From contig CAIMZI010000010.1 of NCBI GenBank assembly GCA_903845935.1, forward strand, positions 1-64,000: a stretch of DNA of 64,000 nt, given 5' to 3'. The notes under the pieces are model-generated. The model saw only the letters and a program-made list of their open reading frames with translations. It was not told the origin of the DNA and made no database searches. Both the position numbers and the translations under genes were made by a program. The first letter of the stretch is position 1; each line of letters opens with the position of its first letter. This stretch comes from an uncultured beta proteobacterium. Its GTDB lineage: Bacteria > Pseudomonadota > Gammaproteobacteria > Burkholderiales > Burkholderiaceae_C. Positions 25,365-35,074 of the stretch are shown here, in pieces.

Positions 25365-26758
25365 GGCACGGCGTCGGTCATTGCCTGCAGGCCGCCAATC
25401 AGTTGCCGTCCCGCACCCGAATCCAACAGGCGCCCGCCCGCATCGGTGATCTCCAGCCGCTGCAGCCAGGCTTCAAACTCTGGAGCCCGCTTGAGCCCGG
25501 TGATCTCGCGCAAGACCAGGGCGTCGTGGAAGGAGGTGCTTTGGTAGTTGAGCATGATGTCGTCGGCACCGGGCACGCCGATCAAAAAGTTAAGTCCGGC
25601 GTTGGCCAGCAGCAGGCTTAACGTATCCATGTCGTCCTGATCCGCCTCGGCATGATTCGTGTAGCAAATGTCGCAGCCCATGGGCAGGCCCAACAGCTTG
25701 CCGCAAAAGTGGTCCTCCAGCCCGGCCCGAATAATTTGTTTGCCGTCATACAAATATTCGGGACCGATAAAGCCGACCACGGTATTCACTAACAGCGGCT
25801 CATAGCAGCGCGCCAAGCCATAGGCACGGGCCTCGCAGGTCTGCTGGTCCACACCGCCATGGCCATTGGCCGATAAGGCACTGCCCTGGCCGGTCTCAAA
25901 ATACATGACGTTGTTGCCCAGACTGCCACGCTTCAAGGAACGTGCGGCATCACAGGCCTCGCTCAGCAGCTCGGGCGTGACACCAAAGGAGCGGTTGGTG
26001 ATCTCGGTTCCGCCAATCGACTGGAATACCAGATCGACCGGCACGCCCTCTTCCATCAGCTTCAAGGTCTGGGTGACATGGGTCAGCACGCAGCCCTGCG
26101 TGGGAATCTCAAAGCGCTCAATCAGCTCATCAAACAAATGGCACAGGCGCGCCAGCGTAGCCAGACTGTCGCTTACCGGGTTGATGCCGATCACTGCGTC
26201 GCCGGCGCCCAGCATCAGCCCGTCCAGCACCGAGGCGGCCACGCCGCGCAGGTCGTCGGTCGGATGGTTGGGCTGCAGGCGCACGGCCAGATGGCCAGTC
26301 AAACCCAGCGTGTTGCGAAAGCGCGTGATCACCTGGCATTTGCGCGCCACCAGAATCAGGTCCTGGTTGCGCATCAGCTTGCTTACCGCCGCCACCATCT
26401 CGGGCGTCAGGCCAGTCGCCAAGGCCGCCAGCACGGCAGGCGTTGCCGCGTCGCTGAGCAACCAGTTGCGAAAATCGCCCACGGTGAGGTGCGCCACCTT
26501 GGCAAAGGCTTGTGCGTTGTGGCCGTCGATGATCAGCCGCGTGACGTTGTCGGTCTCATACGGAATCAGGGCTTCACTCAGAAACACCTTGAGCGGCAGA
26601 TCGGCCAGCACATAGCGGGCCGCCATGCGCTGCAGCGCGCTGCTCGCTCCCAGTCCGGCCAGATAGTCGCCCGAGCGGGCCGCACTGGCACAGGCCATGA
26701 CCTGGCGCAGATCTGCAAATTCAAAGCCCTGACCGCCCAGCGTGGTGTGATAAGCCAT
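25361..26758 (-). CDS. eutB: ethanolamine ammonia-lyase large subunit
   Basis: A 465-residue catalytic subunit that aligns by eye along its whole length with enteric EutB. Landmarks are ARLQPNHPTDD-type sequence, GDAVIGINPV, IPTQGCVLTHV, FETGQGSALSANG, NTVVGFIGPEYLYDG and MGCDICYTNHAEADQ. The ATG at 26758 is used, but a GTG two codons earlier is equally possible; the ribosome site is weak for both. It is co-transcribed with eutC. The divergent GST gene is 197 bases away, with no clear regulator site between. Confidence 0.95.
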   Translation of the reverse strand: MAYHTTLGGQGFEFADLRQVMACASAARSGDYLAGLGASSALQRMAARYVLADLPLKVFLSEALIPYETDNVTRLIIDGHNAQAFAKVAHLTVGDFRNWLLSDAATPAVLAALATGLTPEMVAAVSKLMRNQDLILVARKCQVITRFRNTLGLTGHLAVRLQPNHPTDDLRGVAASVLDGLMLGAGDAVIGINPVSDSLATLARLCHLFDELIERFEIPTQGCVLTHVTQTLKLMEEGVPVDLVFQSIGGTEITNRSFGVTPELLSEACDAARSLKRGSLGNNVMYFETGQGSALSANGHGGVDQQTCEARAYGLARCYEPLLVNTVVGFIGPEYLYDGKQIIRAGLEDHFCGKLLGLPMGCDICYTNHAEADQDDMDTLSLLLANAGLNFLIGVPGADDIMLNYQSTSFHDALVLREITGLKRAPEFEAWLQRLEITDAGGRLLDSGAGRQLIGGLQAMTDAVP

Positions 26759-26955
26759 TGTCACTTTCAGAAGAAAAATGCGGAACGGCCAGACTGGGTC
26801 AGGCCAAGCCCGTCAACGGGCATCGCGTGAAGGCATATGGTATCGGCTCGCACCACCATACCGGCTGCGCATAGAATGCGCCACACTTTAGCCCGCGTTT
26901 CTGCGGATTTTGACAAGCGCTAACACCGCCCAAAGACCACCCAAAGGACCACACC

Positions 26956-27576
26956 ATGAGCCAACTCAAACTCACTTATTTCGACATGCACGGCGGACGC
27001 GGTGAGCCCGCCAGGCTGGCCATGGCCATAGGCGGCATAGACTTCGAAGATAGCCGCTTTGCCTTTGCCGAATTTGCCGAGGTGCGCAAATCTACGCCCT
27101 TTGGGCAGGTGCCCACGCTGCATGTGGATGGCGTGCTGGTAACCCAAAGCGACGCCATTACCCGCTATGTAGGCAAGCTCGCCGGCCTCTACCCCACCGA
27201 CGCCTACCAGGCGCTGCTGTGCGACGAGGTGCTGGACGCTTTAGAAGATGCCAACAGCAAACTGGTGGCCAGCTTCGGCCTGAGCGGAGAGGCCCTCAAA
27301 GAAGCGCGCACGGCGCTGGTGGCTGGCCCCTTGACCCTGTACCTGACTTGGCTGGAGCAGCAACTGCAGGCGCATGGCGGCGAATTCTTTGCCGACAAGC
27401 GCCTCACCATCGCCGACCTGAAGGTGTTTGCCTATGTGCAGGGCCTCAACTCGGGACGTCTGGACCATGTACCCACCGATCTGGTGGCACGCGTCGCCCC
27501 TTCCGTACAGGCCCGTATGCAGCACTTGGCCGCCACACCGGCCATCGTGCAGTACTACGCCAAGTTCAAGGCCTAA
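26956..27576 (+). CDS. glutathione S-transferase (sigma-like)
   Basis: A 206-residue soluble GST. The N-terminal thioredoxin-fold domain (about 1-80) has the active-site Tyr in LTYFDMHGGRGEPARL, and the glutathione-binding QVPTLHVDG and QSDAITRY motifs. The all-helical C-terminal domain fills the rest, with the TIADLKVFAY box. The resemblance is to sigma/prostaglandin-synthase-type GSTs. An AAGGA ribosome site lies seven bases upstream. The gene stands alone; no partner suggests a substrate. Confidence 0.92.
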   Translation: MSQLKLTYFDMHGGRGEPARLAMAIGGIDFEDSRFAFAEFAEVRKSTPFGQVPTLHVDGVLVTQSDAITRYVGKLAGLYPTDAYQALLCDEVLDALEDANSKLVASFGLSGEALKEARTALVAGPLTLYLTWLEQQLQAHGGEFFADKRLTIADLKVFAYVQGLNSGRLDHVPTDLVARVAPSVQARMQHLAATPAIVQYYAKFKA

Positions 27577-27659
27577 GCTGCGGCGCAAGGCGCCATCGTT
27601 GACAGGGCCTCGCCTTTGCGGCTCTCGAACCCGATGCGCGCCCATCTCAGGCGCGAGCC

Positions 27660-28345
27660 TCAATGTGACACCTGCCCCACTCCCCTAGTCAAAAGCTTCC
27701 CCGCAACCACTTGTGCCACCATATCGGCGGTCACCGCAGAGAGCGTCCAACCCAGATGTCCGTGACCGGTGTTGTAAAACACATTGGGCAGACGACCCTG
27801 GCCCACGCGGGGCAACATGCTGGGCAGCATGGGACGCAGGCCGGCCCATGGCACCAAGGGGCGAATGCGGTCGGCCCGGATGTCCTTGTTGTAGCCATTG
27901 AACTCTGCCGTTCCGGCCACGCGAAAACGATCCACTCCTAAGCGACTGGTGACCAGGCAAACAGGTGCTCACGGGCGGCCACGGCCAGACGCGTGGTCTC
28001 TATGGTGTTGCGGCGGTAGTGCGGCATATGGGCCAAAAAGGAGGCAAACCACGACAGCTTGTGCCAGCTGGGCATCGGGTTCACTAGCAGGGGTGCATCG
28101 CTCTTGAGCATCCACTTCAGTCCCTTGAGGATGGTGGACCAGTGGTTCCAAACCTCGGCGTTGGAGGCCGACAATTGGCCGCCATTGGCAAAGGAGGTTT
28201 CCATGGCCGCATAGCGATTTTTTTCGAACAGCGTGACGGCAAAGCCGCGTTTTGCCAGGGCATAGGCGGTGGTAACGCCGGTGATGCCGCCGCCAACGAC
28301 AGCGATGGATTTGACTTTGGGGGATTGCATAGTTTCAGGTTTCAT
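27660..28345 (-). pseudogene. dadA-type D-amino-acid dehydrogenase remnant
   Basis: Two matching ends of an FAD-dependent D-amino-acid dehydrogenase lie in different frames with the middle missing. The N-terminal part (28345 to about 27938, 135 codons) has the Rossmann motif AVVGGGITGVTTAYALAKRG and ends in REHLFAW before a stop. The C-terminal part (27935 to 27660) holds RPLVPWAGLRPMLPSMLP and NTGHGHLGWTLS. Together they give about 226 residues against the usual 410-430, so about 200 residues of substrate domain are deleted with a frame change near 27940. It cannot make an active enzyme. It lies in a block of four adjacent broken genes. Confidence 0.88.
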
Positions 28346-28353
28346 TTGTTTTT

Positions 28354-28924
28354 TTACACCAGGTAGCGCTGCGTCAGGCGGACCCAGTACTCGGACCCCA
28401 CGGCGATATTGCTGTCGTCAAAATCGTAGTTCGGGTTGTGCACCATGCAAGCGCCGTGTCCGCCGGTGCTGGCGTCACCATTGCCTATGAACAGATAGCT
28501 GCCGGGCACCTGTTCGAGCATGAAGGCAAAGTCTTCGCTGTCGGTGAGCGCGTCGGTGTGGGCCACCACCCGCTCAGCCCCCACGACCTCCACGCCTACC
28601 TGCGTTGCAAAGTCAGTCTCCTGTGCCGTATTGACCAACACCGGATAGCCGCCCCTGAATGTGACTTCCGCGCGCACGCCAAAGCCTTGTGCCTGCGCCT
28701 GGGTCAGCTCTTCTATGCGTTGATTCAGCAGCTTGCGCACGTCGCGATCCAGCGAACGGACGCTGAGTTCCAGAGTCGCCGTTTGCGGTATCACGTTGTT
28801 GGCCTGTCCGGCCCTGAAGCCCCGGCGCAACTGCCCCACCACGCCCGTGCCACCCAGGCCACGCGTGACCTGATAGCCCCAAGAACTTAGACATTGCGCC
28901 ACCAGTTCACTGGTGCCCTGGAGC
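28354..28924 (-). pseudogene. M20-family amidohydrolase (hippurate hydrolase-like) remnant
   Basis: The frame begins within an N-terminal region (TSELVAQCLSSWGYQV then RGLGGTGVVGQL) and jumps to the lid-domain segment GQANNVIPQTATLELSVRS and the C-terminal end with TDSEDFAFMLEQVPGSYLFI. The intervening part of the catalytic domain, which holds the first metal-binding residues, is absent. The 5' end is also gone: the frame runs back to the porin remnant's stop at 28925 with no start. About 190 codons remain of roughly 390. Nine bases separate it from the dadA remnant, which looks like original operon spacing. Confidence 0.82.
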
Positions 28925-30006
28925 TTAAAACGCCAGGTTCAGACCTACCATCACGCCATTCGGGCTCACTCCCGCCGTAGAAACATTTCCAACCAGATCG
29001 CCGCTATCGAGCAAGCTATAGGAAGCGTTCGCGTTGTTGTTCATCTTTCCGTAGGACACGTAAAAGGTGGTTTTTTCATACAGGTTGTAGGTCATAGCCA
29101 GACCTATCAGTTGTGCACTCTTGTTTTGAGCGGACTGGTCATTCAACTCCGTGTAGCTCAGGAATGTACGCGTCTTGCCAAGCGGCATGGATGCGCTCAG
29201 GCTCCAGGCAGTGGACTTGGAAAGCGTCTTGGTCACATTTTCATAATTGCCGCCGGCGATGCTTCCGCTGACCATGTTTCCGTACAGTTTGAACGAACCA
29301 AAATCGTAGTTGGCAGCGATCTGGGAGCCGCTCTTGGTGGCCAGATCGTTCTCTCCGGCAGTCACGTAGCTGGTATTGTTCAGACTCCAGGTAGTCAGTG
29401 CCGCATAGAGAGGGGCGCTGGAATACGTCAGTGCCACGTCATAGCCACGTTCGGCGCTGGCGTTGGTCGTCGTGGTTCCAACGACGGTGTTGGAGTTGAC
29501 ATTATTTTCGCTCCCGGTTGTGTAGCTCAACTGTGCGCAGAGCGAACCAAATGTCGGAGACGTGTAGACCAGGGAATTGTTCAGCCGGGTGGGCATACCG
29601 CCCACGACCGGAACCAGGCCAGCGGAGTAGCCCAGCAAACCCACACCCATGGCATTGCCCATGGCGGCCGCACCATAGGATCCGGAATACTGACGCCCGA
29701 TGGTGAGTGCGCCCGAATCATTCTTCAGCCCAAAGAATGCCTGCCTCGATACGATTTGCGAACCATTGCCAAGCAGGCTTCCAGAAGAAGCGTTGGTGTT
29801 GTTGACGCCATTGGTGACTGCGCCATTCCCAACGACGCCGGTATCGACCGACAATCCGGCTTCCAAGACGTATACCGCTTTCAAATCGCCTTAGAGCTTT
29901 CTTTCGCCGTTCAGTCCCAGGCGCGATGCGGTCAAGCCCCCCGAGCCAATGGTTTGCGTTTGGCCATAACCGCTATCCATGCTCATCAGGTTGACGTCTA
30001 GCACAC
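28925..30006 (-). pseudogene. Gram-negative porin remnant, 5'-truncated and with in-frame TAA
   Basis: A general porin of the Burkholderiales type. Residues after TTG 29884 cover most of the barrel (KAVYVLEAGL, FFGLKNDSGALTIGRQYSG, and a final Phe in VGLNLAF). The same frame extends upstream through LDVNLMSMDSGYGQTQT and SRLGLNGERKL, then meets a TAA at 29893-29891. The signal peptide and first strand are missing, and the sequence joins the end of an MFS fragment at about 30000. It therefore carries two lesions: 5' deletion and a nonsense codon. It could not be exported as it stands. Confidence 0.85.
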
Positions 30007-30591
30007 CGGGTTACCGGTGGCGCTGATCAGCCAGGTCACCACAAACTGCGTCGTCCCGCCGAACAGCGCCACACCCACCGCATATGCAATCGACATGCCG
30101 ACGGCACGGATACGGCGCGGAAACAGCTCTGGAATCGCCACCAAGGAGGCCGCACCGCTGAGTGCGGTCAAGGCACCGAGCAGGATCGTGACGCCAAACA
30201 ATGCCAGCGGTGTTTTTTGGTCCACCAGAAAGAGAAAGGCCGGATACGACAGCAGTGCGGCTAGCAGACGCGGAATCAACATCACGGGCTTGCGTCCGAG
30301 GCGGTCCGACAACCATCCGCCCAGCAGTGAAAACACGACCGTTGACAGGCCGCCGACTACCGTCGCCGCCATAGCCATGGTGGGCGCAAACTTCAGCGTC
30401 GTGATGGCGTAGGTGGTCATGTAGTTGCCCACATAGGTAGACACCGTTCCCCCTAGCACCGCCAGAACCGACAACACAATCAGACCCCGATGCGCAGCCA
30501 AGGTAGGCGGCACACCGCCGGACGATGCGGCGTGGCCATGATCCAGCGTCTCCGGCATTTCCCGGCGCGGATAGACCGCCACTGGAATCCG
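29998..30591 (-). pseudogene. MFS (metabolite:H+ symporter type) transporter remnant
   Basis: About 198 codons matching the second half of an MHS-type major facilitator. It begins in the central loop (AVYPRREMPETLDHG) and continues through helices 7-11, with the conserved GGWLSDRLGRKPVM motif and PELFPRRIRAVGMSIAYAVG. It has no start region; a stop lies just upstream at 30594. It ends abruptly at LISATGNPVC, where the porin remnant begins. The N-terminal six helices and the last helix are lost. It is the first in the transcription order of the decayed block. Confidence 0.82.
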
Positions 30592-30647
30592 TCAATTCGT
30601 TCGTGACCACCTGTGTGAATAAAGTTGCAAAATCAATTAGCCAATCT

Positions 30648-31967
30648 TCAGGCCTTGTGGTGATGATGCGGATGGGGAATTTTTTCAGCCAAACGCACAA
30701 TACCTAAGGCCTTTAGCACGTACTTTTCATAGACCGGCTCGGAGGTTCCCTTTTTGATCTTGCGCATGAAGTATTTCTCAAACGCGATCTTGGCTAGGTG
30801 CACCCACTTGCCCTTTTTGAACCAGTTCACATTGCGCGGCGGGATTTGCGGCAGGGCCACGAACGCAGCGCCAGTGTCGCCCATGTCGGCCAGGCAGATA
30901 GCGTTCCAGGTGCCCTTGGCGTGCGCCGGCTTGCCGGCCAGCTCATCGGTGATGTTGTGGGCGATAGCACCCACCATGCTTTCGATCATGTAGCCGGTTT
31001 TTGGCGTTCCTGTTGGCACCGGGGTGACTTCCACCGGTGGAATGGCGACGCAGACGCCGGCCGAGAAGATATTTTGATAGGCCTTGCTGCGCTGGAATTC
31101 GTCGATGATCACAAAGCCACGCGGGTTGCACAGCTTGGGCACGGCGGCCACCGCGTCCACACCCTTAAAGGCGGGCAGCATCATGGACAGTTTGAAGGGC
31201 AGTTCGTGCTCCTTGTAGACATTGCCCAGGTCGTCGAGCTGGGTGACAAACATGCGGCCTTCCTCAACCTTGGTGGTCTTGGCGTTGGTGATCCACTTCA
31301 TGTCACGGTTGCGCATTTCGGACTCCAGCATGGACTTGCTGTCGCCCACACCGCCCAGGCCCAGATGGCCAATATAAGGCTCGCTGGAAACATAGGTGAT
31401 GGGCACTAGGTGGCGCAGCTTGCGACGGCGCAAATCGGTGTCGAGGATGAAGGCGAATTCATAGGCCGGGCCGAAGCAGCTCGCGCCTGGCATGGCGCCG
31501 ATGACCAGTGGACCAGGATTCTTGAGAAAGTTTTCGTAGTCGGCCCAGAAGGCCTGGGCGTGGTCCACGCTGCAGATGGAGTGGGTGAAACCGCCGCCAC
31601 CATTCGACAAGGGGCCCGAACCGGGCACTTCGCTAAATGACAGCTTGGGTCCGGTGGTGATCACCAGGTAGTCATAGGTCAGGGCTTGGCCATCGCCCAG
31701 AGTCAGGGTGTTGGCTTCGGCGTTGATGGCGTTGACCGGTTGCGCAATAAAGGATATGCCCTTGCGCTCCAGATAGGGCCGTATCGGCAAGGTGATTTCC
31801 TCGCGCTGGCGCCAGCCCACCGCCAGCCAGGGGTTGCTGGGCACGAACTGGAAATAGTCCACCGAATTCACGACGGTGATTTTGTGTTCCTTGGAAAGCA
31901 TTGCGCGCAATTCATAGGCGGCGGGCATGCCACCTATTCCTGCACCGACAATCACGATATGGGCCAT
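30648..31967 (-). CDS. sqr: sulfide:quinone oxidoreductase
   Basis: A 439-residue FAD enzyme that oxidises sulfide to zero-valent sulfur/polysulfide and reduces quinone at the membrane. The N-terminal FAD motif VIVGAGIGGMPAAYEL lies at about 5-20, and TTGPK at about 104. Cysteines C132, C164 and C358 match the redox-active trio described for SQR (spacing of the first two, 32, agrees with the well-studied enzyme). The C-terminal amphipathic region and a His-rich tail (HPHHHHKA) follow. It lies last in the sox-strand series, 59 bases after the TlpA-like gene. Flavocytochrome c (SoxF/FccB) is less likely because there is no signal peptide and no cytochrome partner. Confidence 0.9.
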   Translation of the reverse strand: MAHIVIVGAGIGGMPAAYELRAMLSKEHKITVVNSVDYFQFVPSNPWLAVGWRQREEITLPIRPYLERKGISFIAQPVNAINAEANTLTLGDGQALTYDYLVITTGPKLSFSEVPGSGPLSNGGGGFTHSICSVDHAQAFWADYENFLKNPGPLVIGAMPGASCFGPAYEFAFILDTDLRRRKLRHLVPITYVSSEPYIGHLGLGGVGDSKSMLESEMRNRDMKWITNAKTTKVEEGRMFVTQLDDLGNVYKEHELPFKLSMMLPAFKGVDAVAAVPKLCNPRGFVIIDEFQRSKAYQNIFSAGVCVAIPPVEVTPVPTGTPKTGYMIESMVGAIAHNITDELAGKPAHAKGTWNAICLADMGDTGAAFVALPQIPPRNVNWFKKGKWVHLAKIAFEKYFMRKIKKGTSEPVYEKYVLKALGIVRLAEKIPHPHHHHKA

Positions 31968-32026
31968 GGTCTTATCTCCTGGAGTTGTAATTTTTTAAAG
32001 AGTAAATCGATCGCGTGCACAGCCCA

Positions 32027-32566
32027 TCAAAGCAGCAACTCGTCGACTAATTTCAACATCGCGGCTGAACTGAAGTCGCGCGCTCCCTCTGCCCTTATGA
32101 AAATTTTCCCATCCTTGCTTAGCAGAAAGGAACTCGGCAGGCCCTGCACTGCGTAGGACTTTGCAACCTGACCCTTGCGGTCAAGCAGAATGGGAAATGT
32201 GGGCATGGGCTTGAACAAACCCAAACTGGCGAATGCATTGTCTGAAGTCTCGCCCTGATTGATGCCCAAAACGATGAAGGGCCGTTTCAACTTCGACTGG
32301 TACAAGCGCTCAATGGACGGCATCTCCAGTCTGCACGGTGGACACCAAGATGCCCAAAAATTCAGCAACACCACTTTGCCGCGATAGCTGGACAGTGCGT
32401 GGATGTGCCCGTCCAGATCCTCTAACGAAAAGTCTGGCGCGGCATCCCTCAACGCGCTGCCGGCGCAAGCAACCCGGCCACGCAGCAACAGGGCCGCGGC
32501 CGATAGAGAGCTCACACTTTGCAACAGGCGCCGGCGCGCTATGGGCCTAATGGAAGTCAATCCCAT
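32027..32566 (-). CDS. TlpA/SoxW-like periplasmic thioredoxin
   Basis: A 179-residue exported thiol-disulfide protein. The ATG at 32566 overlaps the DUF4395 gene end by 10 bases. A signal region with IARRRLLQS then a hydrophobic run (Tat- or Sec-type) covers about 1-35. The thioredoxin fold carries the active site WASWCPPC, and a cis-Pro region LPSSFLLSKDG is present. Its place at the end of the sox genes suggests the SoxW role: keeping the SoxY cysteine or cytochrome cysteines reduced in the periplasm. Electrons may come through the adjacent CxxC membrane protein (inference). Confidence 0.88.
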   Translation of the reverse strand: MGLTSIRPIARRRLLQSVSSLSAAALLLRGRVACAGSALRDAAPDFSLEDLDGHIHALSSYRGKVVLLNFWASWCPPCRLEMPSIERLYQSKLKRPFIVLGINQGETSDNAFASLGLFKPMPTFPILLDRKGQVAKSYAVQGLPSSFLLSKDGKIFIRAEGARDFSSAAMLKLVDELLL

Positions 32567-33264
32567 GTCAGGTTGTTGCAAGCGTAGCAATCATCCTTCA
32601 GCACGCCCATGCGAACCAGTAGTGCATGGATATGGCAACCCACACAGAACCCGAGTACAGTCTCCATCCACATAAAGCCAATACAAACCCAGACGGATAT
32701 CAAAGGCACCCAATGAGACAAGTAGTTGCTGGTGGTGGGCAACAGTTCGTGCGCACTAAGCCGGTTCACCCAGGTTGCGAAGACATCAGGATTGAAGAAG
32801 ACTAGGCATGTCGTAATCAGTGTCGCACCAATCGACCAGGCGAATCTCTTGGGTTGCAAGGGTTTCCATACCGGCTTGGTATTGCGGGCCAGCAGACTGC
32901 TTATCAGAATGGTCGGCGAGAGATGCGATGTTGCCTTGAACATGCCAGAGAGCATTTCAAAAAGCGCAAAGAACAAAATGTAAGTCTGCTTCGAATACTC
33001 AAAGGTTCGCTTAATCGCTTCCACATGGTACAAAATTCGGCCGTCGAAGTCGGTATCAAAAGTATCCTTGATGTAGGCCCCGGTAACGATCCAATGCGAG
33101 CTGGAGAGCACATCAAGCAAGGTGAATCCCATGTAGAGCGGAATGGCCAACAGGATGCCAGCCCTGATCCGAACCGCTACATCGTTAATAAAGAGGGAAG
33201 ACTCGCCAAGGTCGCGAAACCAAAGCTGTCTGAAGACACTTGGGTTCTGGTCGGATCGTGCCAT
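32557..33264 (-). CDS. DUF4395-type membrane protein with two CxxC motifs
   Basis: A 235-residue integral membrane protein with about five hydrophobic segments (AGILLAIPLYMGF, YILFFALFEML, ATLITTCLVFF, WVPLISVWVCIGF). The C-terminal part has the conserved ETVLGFCVGCHIHALLVRMG stretch and ends with DDCYACNN, giving two Cys pairs. Proteins with the GFCxGC segment are often found beside thioredoxin-like genes, and here the TlpA-like gene overlaps its 3' end. Inferred role: relaying reducing power across the membrane to the periplasmic thioredoxin, similar in idea to CcdA/SoxV. No soxV homologue is visible in the window, so it may substitute. Confidence 0.75.
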   Translation of the reverse strand: MARSDQNPSVFRQLWFRDLGESSLFINDVAVRIRAGILLAIPLYMGFTLLDVLSSSHWIVTGAYIKDTFDTDFDGRILYHVEAIKRTFEYSKQTYILFFALFEMLSGMFKATSHLSPTILISSLLARNTKPVWKPLQPKRFAWSIGATLITTCLVFFNPDVFATWVNRLSAHELLPTTSNYLSHWVPLISVWVCIGFMWMETVLGFCVGCHIHALLVRMGVLKDDCYACNNLTWD

Positions 33265-33279
33265 AGCGAGGGGCTAGCA

Positions 33280-35013
33280 CTAGGCCAAAAAGCCTGGGTT
33301 GGGCAGAACGCCATGCAAGGTGGGCGTATTGAGCTTACGTTGGCTCACCTTCCCGCCGCTGGCCTTGAGCCACTCCTCAGCCACTTCCCAGACTTGTTTA
33401 TTCCCAGCCGAGCGCGCTGCCTCTGCCACCGGCGCCCAACCGGCCACGGTATATTTTTTGTCGGCCTCAATCGGTTTGCCATTGAGCCGCATATTGTCAA
33501 TGCGCTTGCCCATGCCCGCCAAGGGGCTGCAGCTGTACTGCAGTCCGCCCACGCGCACCATATCGCCACCCTGCTGGTAGTAAGGGTCAGGGTTAAAGAG
33601 GTTGTCGCACACGTCTTCCAGCACGGTCTTGATGGTGCTGCCGCTCATCTCGGTCAAGGTGGCATAGGAATAGGTGGTGGCGGTCATGTCCATTAGCCAT
33701 TCACGGGTGATGGCCTGGCCAGGCAGCAGGCTGGTACCCCAGCGAAAGCCCGGCGAAAATGCCATATCAGCGCCCTGCACCTCCATCAACGCATCTAGCA
33801 GCAACTGGTCGCCCGTGCCGTTAAAGTTGCCGCGGCGGTACAGCGTGCCTTCGGTCACCGCCAGCTTTTCGGCCAACTTGGTCTCGTAAGGGGCACGGAT
33901 CTTATTGATGAGCGCGTCCATCTCGAGGTCTGCCGGCAGCATGTTGGAGAAAATGGGAAGCAACTTGTAGCGGAAGTCACTGACCTTTTTGTCTTTGATT
34001 TCGAAGTCCAGCACGCCCAGAAACTTGCTGTTGGAGCCAGCGTTGGTAACTATGGTCTTGCCACCCTTGTTGCTGACAATGCTGGCCACTGGCATGCCAT
34101 CATGCGTGTGGCCACCCATGATGGCGTCGATGCCGCTGACGCGACTGGCCATCTTCAAGTCCACATCCATGCCGTTGTGGGACAGCACCACGACAACCTG
34201 CGCACCTTTGGCGCGCGCCTCGTTGACCATGGCCTGCATGTTCTCGTCCTGGATTCCAAAAGCCCAGTCGGCCACCATGTAGCGCGGATTGGCAATCGGC
34301 GTGTAGGGAAAGGCCTGACCAATGATGGCGCAGGGAACGCCATTCATTTCGCGTATAACATAGGGCTTAAATACCTGATCACCGAAGTCATTGGTCTTGA
34401 TGTTCTGTGCCACGAAGTCGATCTTGCCGGCAAAGTCCTTCTCGACAATTTCCTTCACGCGCTCCATGCCGTAAGTAAATTCCCAATGACCCGTCATCAC
34501 GTCCACGCCCAGCAGCTTGCAGGCATCCACCATGTCCTGGCCGTTGGTCCAAAGTGATGTAGCTGATCCCTGCCAGGTGTCACCGCCATCCAATAGCAGG
34601 GCGCCGGGACGACTGGCCTTGAGGCGCTTGACCAGCGTGGCCAAATGGGCAAACCCGCCGACCTTGCCGTAGCGTTTGGCCGCCTTCTCAAAATCAAGGC
34701 AGGTAAGGGCATGAGCCTCGGCCGTGCCAGCTCGAATATTGGCAGTCTTGAGCAAATGTTCACCCACCAAATGCGGCAAATTTCCCTTCATGCTGCCAAC
34801 GCCAAGATTCACATTCGGTTCGCGAAAATAAATCGGCTTGAGCTGTGCATGGCAGTCCGTCATGTGCAGAAACGACACGGTACCGAACTTGTGAATGTCG
34901 TAGAGTCCATTGGATGCCACACCGGCCTCGGCATCGGCATAGGCTCCCAGCCCCATCCCGGCCATGGTTCCAGCACCCAGTACTTGCATAAATTCGCGCT
35001 TGGTCAGATTCAT
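33280..35013 (-). CDS. soxB: SoxB, sulfate thiol esterase
   Basis: A 577-residue periplasmic di-metal hydrolase that releases sulfate from SoxY-bound cysteine S-sulfonate. The ATG at 35013 was chosen because it starts an export signal. That signal has TKREFMQVLGAG, with Lys-Arg in place of the twin Arg usual in SoxB Tat signals. The metallophosphatase motifs are MTDCHAQ (D53, H55), LLDGGDTW (D142, D145) and the SoxB hallmark MTGHWEFTYG (H176). The C-terminal 5'-nucleotidase-like domain follows. It lies 61 bases after soxX and before the DUF4395/TlpA pair. Confidence 0.96.
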   Translation of the reverse strand: MNLTKREFMQVLGAGTMAGMGLGAYADAEAGVASNGLYDIHKFGTVSFLHMTDCHAQLKPIYFREPNVNLGVGSMKGNLPHLVGEHLLKTANIRAGTAEAHALTCLDFEKAAKRYGKVGGFAHLATLVKRLKASRPGALLLDGGDTWQGSATSLWTNGQDMVDACKLLGVDVMTGHWEFTYGMERVKEIVEKDFAGKIDFVAQNIKTNDFGDQVFKPYVIREMNGVPCAIIGQAFPYTPIANPRYMVADWAFGIQDENMQAMVNEARAKGAQVVVVLSHNGMDVDLKMASRVSGIDAIMGGHTHDGMPVASIVSNKGGKTIVTNAGSNSKFLGVLDFEIKDKKVSDFRYKLLPIFSNMLPADLEMDALINKIRAPYETKLAEKLAVTEGTLYRRGNFNGTGDQLLLDALMEVQGADMAFSPGFRWGTSLLPGQAITREWLMDMTATTYSYATLTEMSGSTIKTVLEDVCDNLFNPDPYYQQGGDMVRVGGLQYSCSPLAGMGKRIDNMRLNGKPIEADKKYTVAGWAPVAEAARSAGNKQVWEVAEEWLKASGGKVSQRKLNTPTLHGVLPNPGFLA

Positions 35014-35074
35014 AATTTTGCCGCTACTATTTAGAAAAACGCACCCAAAGGAAATGGGTGAAAAAATGGGAGAC

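Noticed and set aside
28913-30001. 362-codon plus-strand open frame opposite the porin remnant
   Set aside because: Long and open, but antisense to recognisable porin sequence with no motif. The porin remnant on the minus strand explains the base pattern.
30648-30690. His-rich C-terminus of SQR as an engineered tag
   Set aside because: The run is HPHHHHKA within natural flanking sequence, and no vector sequence surrounds it.
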